A stretch of DNA of 10,793 nucleotides from Lachnospiraceae bacterium UBA4317 (lineage in GTDB: Bacteria; Bacillota_A; Clostridia; Lachnospirales; Lachnospiraceae). The notes beneath the pieces were generated by a model. That model was not told the DNA's origin. It worked only from the letters and a program-made list of their open reading frames with translations, and ran no database searches. Shown here piece by piece: positions 1 through 6,673 of this stretch. The stretch spans positions 1-10,793 of the forward strand of contig DGUF01000054.1 in the NCBI GenBank assembly GCA_002394525.1, in the 5' to 3' direction. The translations under genes were made by a program, and so were the position numbers. Numbering within the stretch: position 1 is the stretch's first letter; the number at the start of each line of letters is the position of its first letter.

Positions 1-41
1 GGCGTTCAGCGGCGCGTAAGCGCATAGGAATCGCTGAACGC
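1..41 (+). repeat. Hairpin repeat element, copy A
   Basis: GCGTTCAGCG (2-11) pairs perfectly with CGCTGAACGC (32-41). Inside, GCGC (12-15) pairs with GCGC (20-23) around GTAA, a GNRA-type tetraloop, leaving ATAGGAAT (24-31) as a one-sided bulge. The last 26 bases (16-41) recur at 417-442 with a single mismatch. The element may begin before the window. I do not recognise the family; a dispersed palindromic (REP/MITE-like) element or a structured RNA would both fit. Confidence 0.65.
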
Positions 42-63
42 GGCGTTACATGTAGCAATTGCT

Positions 64-98
64 GAGGTCCTTCCCGGCCCGCCGGGAAGGACCTCTTT
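64..98 (+). terminator. Strong GC-rich hairpin, possible terminator of an upstream gene
   Basis: A 15-base arm at 64-78 (starts GAGGTCC) is perfectly complementary to 81-95. This is in practice a 14-bp stem with a four-base loop, followed by TTT and then GCGG. The stem is strong enough for an intrinsic terminator but the T-tract is short, so it could equally be the second hairpin of the repeat module seen again at 386-486. Two perfect palindromes, TACATGTA (47-54) and AGCAATTGCT (54-63), lie just before it. Confidence 0.35.
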
Positions 99-126
99 GC
101 GGAAGAACACGAGTGCCGTTTTCGGG

Positions 127-177
127 GCGGCGCCAGCCGCGGAAGGACCTCTTCGACAGGGGGGCGGGAACTCCGCC
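127..177. repeat. Cluster of small hairpins and repeat fragments
   Basis: GCGGC (127-131) pairs with GCCGC (136-140) around GCCA. GGCGG (163-167) pairs with CCGCC (173-177) around GAACT. Between them, 141-153 repeats 85-97 exactly, and 158-172 (AGGGGGGCGGGAACT) differs by one base from 466-480. These look like leftover halves of hairpins whose complete forms are at 64-95 and 445-486. No function can be read from them. Confidence 0.5.
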
Positions 178-250
178 GACCGCATATCTTGAAAAAATCT
201 GTACGCTTTTGCGCAGATATTGTGGGTGAAACGGTATTTTTTTACGTTTT

Positions 251-279
251 TTATGTGAAACTGACCAATCTGCTATATC
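251..279 (+). promoter_or_regulatory. Weak candidate promoter with extended -10
   Basis: TATATC (274-279) is directly preceded by TGC (271-273), which forms an extended -10 motif in an AT-rich stretch. Seventeen bases upstream, TTATGT (251-256) is only a poor -35. If real, transcription would start near 286 and leave a leader of about 250 bases, containing the hairpins at 386-486, before the first transporter gene. Other AT-rich hexamers nearby fit no better. This is a tentative call. Confidence 0.2.
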
Positions 280-385
280 CAAAACAGAAGAAATGAATTA
301 TTATAGTTGTGTATGCATGTTACAGGCCGACCTGAAATTCGAAGCGTTTTTGAGCGGTCTTCAGCGAAAAAAACTGAGTTGGACG

Positions 386-442
386 GCGTTCAAGCGTCAA
401 CAATGCTTCGCATTGTGTAAGCGCATTGGAATCGCTGAACGC
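386..442 (+). repeat. Hairpin repeat element, copy B, with internal stem
   Basis: GCGTTCAAGCG (386-396) pairs with CGCTGAACGC (433-442) with one bulged A. Bases 417-442 match copy A (16-41) with one mismatch. Copy B has an extra internal stem: CAATGC (401-406) pairs with GCATTG (410-415) around TTC. GCATTG occurs again at 423-428, so 401-406 has two possible partners and two alternative folds. The outer stem is conserved between copies while the inner part differs, which fits an element defined by its stem. Confidence 0.6.
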
Positions 443-444
443 AA

Positions 445-486
445 CGTTACGAGTTCACGCCCTTCAGGGGGGCGTGAACTGTAACG
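445..486. repeat. Long hairpin following repeat copy B
   Basis: CGTTAC (445-450) pairs with GTAACG (481-486), and AGTTCACGCCC (452-462) pairs with GGGCGTGAACT (470-480). The result is a 17-bp stem broken only by a bulged G at 451, with a seven-base loop. It is not followed by a T-tract on either strand, so a simple terminator is unlikely. It ends 51 bases before the first permease start and would lie in that mRNA's leader. Copy A is likewise followed by a strong hairpin (64-95), so the pairing of repeat plus long hairpin may be one module. Confidence 0.6.
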
Positions 487-537
487 TATGTTCTGGGGGC
501 TTTATCCCGCAGAGACGCTTGTACATTAGAGGAGAGC

Positions 538-1605
538 ATGGGTATTTTTGACAAAGGGGATGCCTCGGGCGGACCGGTCCGGAGTGCAGGAGAAAAACTG
601 AACAGGTTTCTGCGGAGAAACGCAGCCGGTGAGGAGGACCTCGATCAGCTGATCCGGCGCCGCAAGCGGCAGACGATCGCGGGCCGGCTGGACGAACACC
701 GGCTGAGTTCTGAAAACGGGACTCCGAAGCGGGGCAGGCGCAGTGTCAAGGAGAGGCGTGAGGCCCGGGTGAGCTGGATGTTCCTTTTTCCCAGCATCGC
801 CGGCGTGAGCCTGTTTTTTGTGCTTCCCTTTTTCGTCGTCATCTATTATTCCCTGATCGACAACCCGGTCAGGCACCGTTTTGTCGGCTTTGTCAACTAT
901 GTCAAGGTCTTCAACAACAGCGCCTTCCGGCTGGCCGCCTGGAACACTCTGAAGTTTTCCCTGGTGGCGGTCCCGCTGGCGGTGGGCCTGTCTCTGTTGC
1001 TGGCGGTCGTCATGGAACAGCGGCTGCCCTGGAAGAGCCGCTTCCGGTCCTTCTTTTTGAGCCCCATGATGGTCCCGACGGCTTCTGTCATTATGATCTG
1101 GCAGATCCTCTTCCATTACAACGGACTGGTCAACTCGGTCTTCGGGGGGATTTTCGGGGGAAAGATCGACTGGCTCAAATCGGGCTATGCCCAGGTTCCG
1201 GTCATTATCCTCTTTTTATGGAAAAATCTGGGCTACAACATGATCCTTTTCATGTCGGGCCTGTCCAATATACCCAGGGACCAGATCGAGGTCGCGAGGC
1301 TGGAGAGTGCCACGGAGTTTCAGATCTTCTGGCTGATCAAGATCCGCTACCTGTCTTCGACGATCCTTTTCGTCACGATCATGTCCCTGATCAACTCCTT
1401 CAAGGTATTCCGGGAGGTCTACCTGATGGGGGGAGACTATCCCTATGACGCGCTGTATATGCTGCAGCACTTCATGAATAATACCTTCAGATCCCTTGAT
1501 TATCAGAAGCTGAGCTCAGCGGCGGTCATGATGGCGATCTTCATGGTCGTGGTGATCGGAGCCCTCTTTCTGCTTGAAAACTATTACGGCAGGGATCTGG
1601 AGTAA
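538..1605 (+). CDS. Sugar ABC transporter permease (MalF/UgpA-type)
   Basis: A 355-residue inner-membrane permease of the binding-protein-dependent (CUT1-like) class, expected to form half of the transmembrane channel with the next gene's product. About 78 residues of charged, mostly basic cytoplasmic N-terminus come first. Six predicted helices follow at roughly 80-102, 140-163, 173-197, 221-241, 270-293 and 325-349. The cytoplasmic EAA loop that docks the ATPase is recognisable but degenerate: EVARLESA at 251-258 where the family has EAAxxDGA, so the usual Gly is Ser257, and the following LP is also absent. The ATG has an AGAGGAGAG ribosome site just upstream. The N-terminal extension is longer than in typical relatives. 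The class is secure; the substrate cannot be read from sequence. The next gene starts 38 bases downstream, consistent with an operon. Confidence 0.93.
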   Translation: MGIFDKGDASGGPVRSAGEKLNRFLRRNAAGEEDLDQLIRRRKRQTIAGRLDEHRLSSENGTPKRGRRSVKERREARVSWMFLFPSIAGVSLFFVLPFFVVIYYSLIDNPVRHRFVGFVNYVKVFNNSAFRLAAWNTLKFSLVAVPLAVGLSLLLAVVMEQRLPWKSRFRSFFLSPMMVPTASVIMIWQILFHYNGLVNSVFGGIFGGKIDWLKSGYAQVPVIILFLWKNLGYNMILFMSGLSNIPRDQIEVARLESATEFQIFWLIKIRYLSSTILFVTIMSLINSFKVFREVYLMGGDYPYDALYMLQHFMNNTFRSLDYQKLSSAAVMMAIFMVVVIGALFLLENYYGRDLE

Positions 1606-1643
1606 TTCAAACATATCTTGTAGAAGAAACAGGGAGAACTGCT

Positions 1644-2846
1644 TTGCCTTTTCACACAGACAAGAGATCCGGGGGAAAATCCCCGGGAGAGTGGGTCAGG
1701 GACCGGAGAAAATTTGGCGCCGGTCCGTCTGTCAAACACTTTTTCCAGGACGATGCCGGCCCGGACTCTGAAGATACTCCTCAGGATGCCGCCGGTCCGG
1801 ATGCCGTAAATACGGATCCTGCCGGTCCGGATCCTGCGGGTCCTGACGCCGGGGGCGCCGTCACGGAGACGGAGGTCCGGCCGCGGGAGGCGGGCAGGCC
1901 TGCTGCCCCAGAGAATGATGAGGATGAGGAGACCCCCGCCGAAAGACTGAAGAGACAGTTCACCAGACAGCGGGTGGAGACGATCCGGATGGTCATCCGG
2001 ACGGCGGTCGCGGGCTTTTTTGCCATCCTTTTCCTCATGCCCATTGTTCTGACCATCACCAACTCCTTTATGACAGTCTCGGAGATCAATGCCAACTACG
2101 GCGTGATCTTTGCCAAGAAGGACGGTGTCCGTGTTTTCATCAGTCAGACGGTCAACCTCAAATTCCTGCCGGATATCATCTCCTTCGGCCAGTATTTCAA
2201 GGTGCTGTTTCTGAGTCCGGAATATCTGTTGAAATTCTGGAATTCCTTTTTCTATGTCGTTCCGATCGTTGTCTTTCAGCTGGCCGTCGCCTCTCTGGCC
2301 TCCTATGGATTCGCCAGATACCGGGGGCGGGTGAGGGAGATCATTTTCTTCTCCTACATCATCCTGATGCTGATGCCCTATCAGGTCACCCTGGTCCCCA
2401 ACTTTCTGGTCTCGACCTGGCTGAATATCATCAATACGAGGTGGGCGATCCTGCTGCCGGGCTTCTTTTCCCCGTTTGCGGTCTATATGCTCACCAAATA
2501 TATGCGAAGGATCCCCAAATCCATTTATGAAGCCGCTGAGATCGACGGAGCCGGGGAGTGGCAGATCTTTACCGGGGTCTGCCTGCCCAACTGCAGAGGC
2601 GGGCTGGCCTCCATCGCGATCCTGATCTTTATCGATTACTGGAATATGGTCGAGCAGCCCCTGATCCTGCTCTCCGATGACCAGATGCACCCGCTGTCGG
2701 TCTTCCTGTCCAGGATCAACGCCGACGAGATCTCGCTGGCTTTTGCGGTCGCAGTCATCTATATGGTCCTGCCCATGATGGTCTTCCTCTATGGAGAGGA
2801 CTACCTGGTCGAGGGAATCATCTACCAGGGCGGAATCAAGGAATAA
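1644..2846 (+). CDS. Carbohydrate ABC transporter permease (MalG/UgpE-type), TTG start, repeat-rich N-terminus
   Basis: A 400-residue partner of the preceding permease. The start is TTG at 1644, chosen because AGGGAGA lies five to seven bases upstream; the first in-frame ATG (1989) would begin at the first membrane helix and delete the cytoplasmic extension. Residues about 34-92 are a low-complexity, acidic Ala/Gly/Pro/Asp segment with repeated AGPD units. Six helices follow at roughly 116-140, 194-220, 232-252, 267-288, 318-340 and 367-388. The EAA loop is canonical: EAAEIDGA at 296-303, with LP further on. The C-terminus (YLVEGIIYQGGIKE) matches the usual ending of this family. The extension of over 110 residues ahead of the first helix is unusual. 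So the pair has one normal and one degenerate ATPase-docking loop. No ATPase gene is in the window, so a shared MsmX/UgpC-like ATPase encoded elsewhere is the likely energy source (inference). Confidence 0.93.
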   Translation: MPFHTDKRSGGKSPGEWVRDRRKFGAGPSVKHFFQDDAGPDSEDTPQDAAGPDAVNTDPAGPDPAGPDAGGAVTETEVRPREAGRPAAPENDEDEETPAERLKRQFTRQRVETIRMVIRTAVAGFFAILFLMPIVLTITNSFMTVSEINANYGVIFAKKDGVRVFISQTVNLKFLPDIISFGQYFKVLFLSPEYLLKFWNSFFYVVPIVVFQLAVASLASYGFARYRGRVREIIFFSYIILMLMPYQVTLVPNFLVSTWLNIINTRWAILLPGFFSPFAVYMLTKYMRRIPKSIYEAAEIDGAGEWQIFTGVCLPNCRGGLASIAILIFIDYWNMVEQPLILLSDDQMHPLSVFLSRINADEISLAFAVAVIYMVLPMMVFLYGEDYLVEGIIYQGGIKE

Positions 2847-2890
2847 AGCAATGTGTCTCAGCGCAAGGCGCTTCGACGTGAGAGGTAAGT

Positions 2891-4480
2891 ATGAATATCG
2901 AAGACAAGGAACTGGCCATGCTCCAGAGGAGCCAGAGGAGAAAGGATATCATCAAGAACATTACGATCGTCTTCCTGCTGATCCTTCTGGCCCTGACCCT
3001 CTTTTCCCGCACGATCATGAATCTGACCCTGCCTGAGGTCGCGACCCATGCAGTGACGGAGGGGGAGGTCTCCCCCAGAATCCGCGGGCAGGGGACGGCC
3101 GAGGTCCAGGATCCCTATACGGTATCCGTGACTTCCGCCAGGACCATCAAGAGCGTCGCCGTCCGGGTGGACCAGGATGTCAAGCGCGGGGATGTGCTCT
3201 ATTACCTGGAGGACACGGAATCCGAGGAGCTCCGCACGGCAAAACAGGAGCTTCTGGACGCCCAGACCAACTTTACCAGGCGTATCTTTGACGGAACCCT
3301 CTCCGACAGCGATATCACGAGGCTGAGGGCTGGCAACTACCGGAGCGACGATGAGCTGCAGTCCGTGGTCGGAGCCATCAACAGGCGGTTTGAGGCGGCC
3401 CAGAGGGAGAAGACCCTGGCGACTGCGGAATACGAAAAGATCAATGCCCAGTACCAGGCGGCAATAGAGGAGGAAGACGGGGACACCGGCACGGGAGCAG
3501 GGAACGGCACCGGCACAGACTACGGCGATGATGATATCGCGGAGGCCAGCGCGACCGGAAGCGGGCGCAGCGTCCAGGGGGCCGGCACGGTCAATAAGTC
3601 GGCCGCCTCTGTAGAGACCAAGGCGTCAGAAGAACTCTCCGCCATGGCTTCGACCGGCTACACGGGATCCCGAAAGATCCGCAAGCTGGTCGAGAAGATG
3701 GAGAAGTCCAATCTCAGGAAACTTGAGGCGGAACTCAATTATGAGGAGATCGCCGCCGAGAGGGAAAAGATCCTCAATACCGTCAATGCGGAGCTGGACC
3801 TCAAGACCTACCAGGATGCCATCAACAAGGCCCAGGTCAAGGTGGACCGGCTGCAGAAGGAGGAGATCGGCGCGACGATCACGGCTCCTGTCGACGGCAA
3901 GGTGACGAGCCTGAGCTACGGCGCGGGAGAGACCACGTCCGCGGATTCGCCGGTCGCCATTATCCGGATCGACGGCAAAAAGCTGTCCGTCAGCTTTTCC
4001 GTGGACAAGGAGCATGCACAGAAGCTGAGGATCGGCGACGAGGCCCAGCCCCAGAACTCCTGGGAGTATGAGGAGGGCTTCAAGGCCACCCTGCGGCAGA
4101 TCACAGCGGATTCCAGCGACCCGCAGAACATGCGGCTGCTGAAATTTGAGATTGACAGCACTTCGGTCGCGGCCGGGGACAATGTGCAGCTCCAGATCGC
4201 GGAGACCTCCAAGTCCTATGACCTGGTCGTCCCCAATTCCGCGATCCGCAACGATTCCAACGGCACCTTTGTCTTTGTGCTGAACACCAAGCAGAGCCCG
4301 CTGGGCAACCGCTACATCATTTCCAGAGAAAATGTCAAGGTCCTGGCCAAGGACGACGTGAACAGCGCCATCAGCGGCGCGGTCGGACTCTACACCTATG
4401 TGGTGACTACATCCGACAGAATGCTGACGACCGGAGAGCAGGTCCGTCTCTCCAACGAAGTGGAATCGGACGACGAATGA
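2891..4480 (+). CDS. HlyD/MacA-type membrane-fusion (efflux adaptor) protein
   Basis: A 529-residue protein with a short cytoplasmic N-terminus and one membrane helix at about 22-42; the rest should lie outside the membrane. The first half of a lipoyl-like domain is at about 60-105 (ending near VKRGDVLYYLED). A charged helical stretch likely to form a coiled-coil hairpin follows to about 320, and the second lipoyl half is near 327-345 (ATITAPVDGKV). Beta-barrel and membrane-proximal regions complete the MacA/YknX layout. The helical hairpin is interrupted at about 193-250 by a Gly/Thr/Asp/Ser-rich low-complexity insert. The ATG is preceded by AGAGGT. The gap of 44 bases after the permease holds a small AGCGC/GCGCT hairpin (2860-2872). 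In known systems such adaptors pair with an efflux ATPase/permease; here the partner is probably the next gene, which resembles a reduced MacB. Confidence 0.88.
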   Translation: MNIEDKELAMLQRSQRRKDIIKNITIVFLLILLALTLFSRTIMNLTLPEVATHAVTEGEVSPRIRGQGTAEVQDPYTVSVTSARTIKSVAVRVDQDVKRGDVLYYLEDTESEELRTAKQELLDAQTNFTRRIFDGTLSDSDITRLRAGNYRSDDELQSVVGAINRRFEAAQREKTLATAEYEKINAQYQAAIEEEDGDTGTGAGNGTGTDYGDDDIAEASATGSGRSVQGAGTVNKSAASVETKASEELSAMASTGYTGSRKIRKLVEKMEKSNLRKLEAELNYEEIAAEREKILNTVNAELDLKTYQDAINKAQVKVDRLQKEEIGATITAPVDGKVTSLSYGAGETTSADSPVAIIRIDGKKLSVSFSVDKEHAQKLRIGDEAQPQNSWEYEEGFKATLRQITADSSDPQNMRLLKFEIDSTSVAAGDNVQLQIAETSKSYDLVVPNSAIRNDSNGTFVFVLNTKQSPLGNRYIISRENVKVLAKDDVNSAISGAVGLYTYVVTTSDRMLTTGEQVRLSNEVESDDE

Positions 4481-4552
4481 TGCGGCTGTAAATGCCATAT
4501 ATCCGGATAAAGAACATAATTAAAAATCATTAAGAGACGGGCGTAGAACGTC

Positions 4553-4600
4553 AGGAGGCGGCGCATGGCCGGAAGGCATGCGCCGCCGGCGGAGTTTTGG
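4553..4600 (+). promoter_or_regulatory. Hairpin covering the ribosome site and first start codon of the MacB-like gene
   Basis: GGCGGCGCATG (4557-4567) is a perfect inverted repeat of CATGCGCCGCC (4577-4587). Two more C-G pairs inside the loop close on GGAA, a GNRA-type tetraloop. The stem takes in the end of the ribosome site AGGAGG (4553-4558) and the ATG at 4565. Just after the stem, GGAG (4591-4594) sits six bases before a second in-frame ATG at 4601. Either 4601 is the true start, or folding of this stem controls which start is used. Confidence 0.6.
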
Positions 4601-6664
4601 ATGAAAGAGACGGATAGAGAAGACAGCAAACTGAATAAGGCAGGCAGTGCTGTCCGGGAGGGGGGCCGCCGGGCGGCCCGGAAGATCCGCGGCTTTCTGG
4701 CAAAGCTCCGCGTCTGGCAGAAGGCGGGACTTGTGGTCTGCGTCTTTTTCTGGATCATCTCGGCGGTCATCGGCCTGGTGTGCGGGCGGATCGCCGCGGG
4801 CATGCAGGACCAGACCTTCGCCGGCAGATGGTCCGGGGAGCAGGACTGCGCCCAGGTCAGCACCTATGTGGCGGATACGGCCCTGATGTCGGAAGACCAT
4901 GTCAAGGCGATGCGGAGCCTTTTGTCCAACATTCTGGAGACCGCTTCGCTGAACCTGTCCGAGACCCAGATCGAGAACGGCGCCAGCGCCATGGATGTCT
5001 GCTACAGCGGCGTGGGGACGGCGGAGCTGACGACACCGGCGGATTCTGTCTCCGTGACAGCGATCGGCGTCGGCGGGGACTTTTTTAATTTCCACCCCCT
5101 CGATCTGATGTCGGGATTTTATTTTTCCGACGATGAGCCCATGAAGGACAGGATCCTTCTGGATGACAGGACGGCGTGGAGACTTTTCGGCTCGCCCTAT
5201 ATCGTGGGACAGTCCGTCAATATCCAGGGGGTGCCCCATTATATCGCCGGCGTGTTCCGCAGGCCGGAAAAGAGATTTTACAATGCCGCCGGCATGGGGG
5301 ATTTCATGATCTTTATGACCTATGATTCCCTGTGCAGGTATACGGAAGCCGGCTCCTCCGGCGGTGAGGGCGGAGGCGGTGACACGAACAGCACCGACAT
5401 GTCCATGCAGGACGCCATGGCCGCCCCGGCCGGCGGTCTGAGGACCGCGTCGGCGGCGGAGGGGACCGGCTCTGAGGAGAGCGGAGAAGATGGTCTTTTG
5501 GCCGCAGGGACAGAAGAGCCCGCGGCTGTCAGCTATTATGGAGGCGGGGGACAGCCCTCCTCTGCCGCCTGGTCCTATGCAGCCTGGAGACAGGCCGTCT
5601 CCGCGCAGGAGCCTCCTGTCGCGGCAAAGGGGGGACGCATGCAGGCGGACCTGCAGGTCGCCCTGGGCGATACCGATGATTTCGGAGAGGACAGCTCCGG
5701 GGCCCTGGGGGAGGAAGAGGAGCCCCTGGGCGGAACCGGAACAGGAACCGGAACAGGCACTGGCATCGGGACCGACACGGACACCGGGACGGAGGATGCC
5801 TCCGATACGCCCGAAGGTTCGGAAGAGACCGGGGACGACACGCCCGTGGACGGATCCCTGAAAAATAATAATATGAGCGGCAGGAGCGCGGGAGATTCCG
5901 CCGACGAACCGGAACAGGTTGAGATCAACCGCAGCAGGATCAACTGCTATGAGGCGGTCCTCCCCAATCCCATTTCCGGATTTGCCCTCCGCTCTGTCCG
6001 CAGCTGCCTGTCAGAGGCGGGCGTTGACATGACCCAGGTGTCCGTTGTTGAAAATACGGGGCGCTTCAGCCCCTACCGGCTGGCACTCATGCTGGCTCAG
6101 CCGGGGCTCAGGAGCATGCAGGTGACCGCGGTGCGCTATCCCTACTGGGAAAATGTGGCGCGTGCCTGGGAGGATGTCCTGATCCCCTATTCCTTCCTGG
6201 AATTGTTCATGAGATTTTCACCGTTTCTTTTCCTGCTCTTCCTGGTCTTGTGGTATGCTACACATAAGAGCTGGACGGCGGCGGGCCTGTTCCGGAAATT
6301 CCGGGATGAGGTCTATGACCGCCAGTCGGAACGGATCTATGGAAGGGAAAGGGCCAGAGCCCTTCCCCTGTCCGATGACCGGGCTCTGACTGAAAAGCCT
6401 GCAGATGAAGAGGGCACTGGCGGCCCCGCAGAGGAGGAATCCCTGGCGGAGGAGGGCAGCGGCAGCCCCGCGGCGGAGGAAACCGCGGCGGAAGAGGGCA
6501 GTGACGGCCCCGGGCCGGAGGAAAACGCGGCGGAAGAAGGCTCCGAAAGCCCCGCGCCGGTGGAATCCCCGGCGGAAGGGAAGCCTGACGCGGCTCAGAC
6601 GGCGGCAGATGCCGGAGCGGAGTCCCCGGACGCGGAAGAGCCCGGAACCCCTGCAGAATCATGA
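4565..6664 (+). CDS. Two-helix membrane protein with a MacB-like periplasmic core domain, split by low-complexity sequence
   Basis: A 699-residue protein (687 if it starts at ATG 4601). A basic N-terminus leads to one helix at about 54-75. The extracellular part at 80-260 resembles the MacB periplasmic core: a GGDFFNFHPLDLMSGFYF run, then LLDDRTAWRLFGSPYIVGQS and a GVPHYIAGVF segment. Residues about 261-449 are an acidic Gly/Ser/Thr-rich insert including a Gly-Thr repeat at 390-409. The core seems to resume at 450-537, and a second helix lies at about 547-567. After a basic stretch the tail (from about 606) is Glu/Ala/Pro/Gly-rich with four 14-residue repeats. MacB-type permeases have four helices; here the last two are missing and no nucleotide-binding domain is present. 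It likely acts as an extracellular scaffold or partner for the upstream adaptor rather than as a complete exporter (inference). Annotation as an ABC permease would be based on the core domain only. Confidence 0.8.
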   Translation: MAGRHAPPAEFWMKETDREDSKLNKAGSAVREGGRRAARKIRGFLAKLRVWQKAGLVVCVFFWIISAVIGLVCGRIAAGMQDQTFAGRWSGEQDCAQVSTYVADTALMSEDHVKAMRSLLSNILETASLNLSETQIENGASAMDVCYSGVGTAELTTPADSVSVTAIGVGGDFFNFHPLDLMSGFYFSDDEPMKDRILLDDRTAWRLFGSPYIVGQSVNIQGVPHYIAGVFRRPEKRFYNAAGMGDFMIFMTYDSLCRYTEAGSSGGEGGGGDTNSTDMSMQDAMAAPAGGLRTASAAEGTGSEESGEDGLLAAGTEEPAAVSYYGGGGQPSSAAWSYAAWRQAVSAQEPPVAAKGGRMQADLQVALGDTDDFGEDSSGALGEEEEPLGGTGTGTGTGTGIGTDTDTGTEDASDTPEGSEETGDDTPVDGSLKNNNMSGRSAGDSADEPEQVEINRSRINCYEAVLPNPISGFALRSVRSCLSEAGVDMTQVSVVENTGRFSPYRLALMLAQPGLRSMQVTAVRYPYWENVARAWEDVLIPYSFLELFMRFSPFLFLLFLVLWYATHKSWTAAGLFRKFRDEVYDRQSERIYGRERARALPLSDDRALTEKPADEEGTGGPAEEESLAEEGSGSPAAEETAAEEGSDGPGPEENAAEEGSESPAPVESPAEGKPDAAQTAADAGAESPDAEEPGTPAES
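5732..5791 (+). repeat. Gly-Thr coding microrepeat
   Basis: GGAACCGGAACA occurs twice in tandem (5732-5743, 5744-5755) and decays into related GGN-ACN and GAC-ACN codons up to 5791. It encodes Gly/Thr alternation, then Asp/Thr, at residues 390-409 of the MacB-like protein. The graded decay from exact to imperfect units suggests growth by slippage followed by drift. It lies inside the extracellular low-complexity insert. Confidence 0.75.
6404..6571 (+). repeat. Four tandem 42-base units encoding an acidic 14-residue repeat
   Basis: Residues 614-669 of the MacB-like protein are four in-register units of 14 residues, each built around EEG(S/T), then P two to four residues later, then an E-rich end, for example AEEGSGSPAAEETA. 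The DNA units are also similar (GCGGAGGAGGGC, GCGGAAGAGGGC, GCGGAAGAAGGC). They form the acidic cytoplasmic tail after the second membrane helix. Confidence 0.8.
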
Positions 6665-6673
6665 TAGGAAAGG

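Larger units (their letters stand above)
1..537. other. Gene-free leader region rich in hairpins and repeat fragments
   Basis: No convincing gene lies here. The region has three parts. Positions 1-180 are GC-rich and made of back-to-back inverted repeats and short direct repeats. Positions 180-330 are AT-rich and are the likeliest place for a promoter. Positions 386-486 hold a second copy of the repeat at 1-41 followed by another long hairpin. Short open frames at 46-282 (-) and 293-484 (+) run through the repeats and lack family resemblance, so I do not call them. Two pieces recur: GGAAGGACCTCTT at 85-97 and 141-153, and a 15-base piece at 158-172 that matches 466-480 with one mismatch. The region reads as a mosaic of partly decayed repeat elements upstream of the transporter cluster, and it may supply a long structured 5' leader. 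Confidence 0.7.

Noticed and set aside
46..282. 78-residue - strand frame in the leader
   Set aside because: It crosses the hairpins at 64-177, has no recognisable motif or ribosome site, and is basic and irregular like translated GC-rich repeat.
1..442. Possible CRISPR array from the two similar repeats
   Set aside because: There are only two copies, 345 bases apart, with different interiors; there is no regular spacing and no cas gene.
293..484. 63-residue + strand frame in the leader
   Set aside because: It runs through repeat copy B and both arms of hairpins, has no good ribosome site, and its residues look like translated repeat. A short leader peptide cannot be excluded but is not supported.
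1574..1771. Overlap of open frames between the two permeases as a sign of a frameshift
   Set aside because: Both permeases are complete with their own start, ribosome site and six helices, so no frameshift is needed.
1584..2690. 368-residue open frame on the - strand opposite the second permease
   Set aside because: It is rich in Asp/Arg/Gly without any membrane or domain pattern, while the + strand encodes a clear permease with an EAA loop.
3626..4498. 290-residue open frame on the - strand opposite the adaptor gene
   Set aside because: No family resemblance, and the + strand frame carries a complete HlyD-type protein.
4481..4564. Promoter inside the operon before the MacB-like gene
   Set aside because: The patch is AT-rich and contains CATAAT (4514-4519), but no -35 at a suitable distance could be found.
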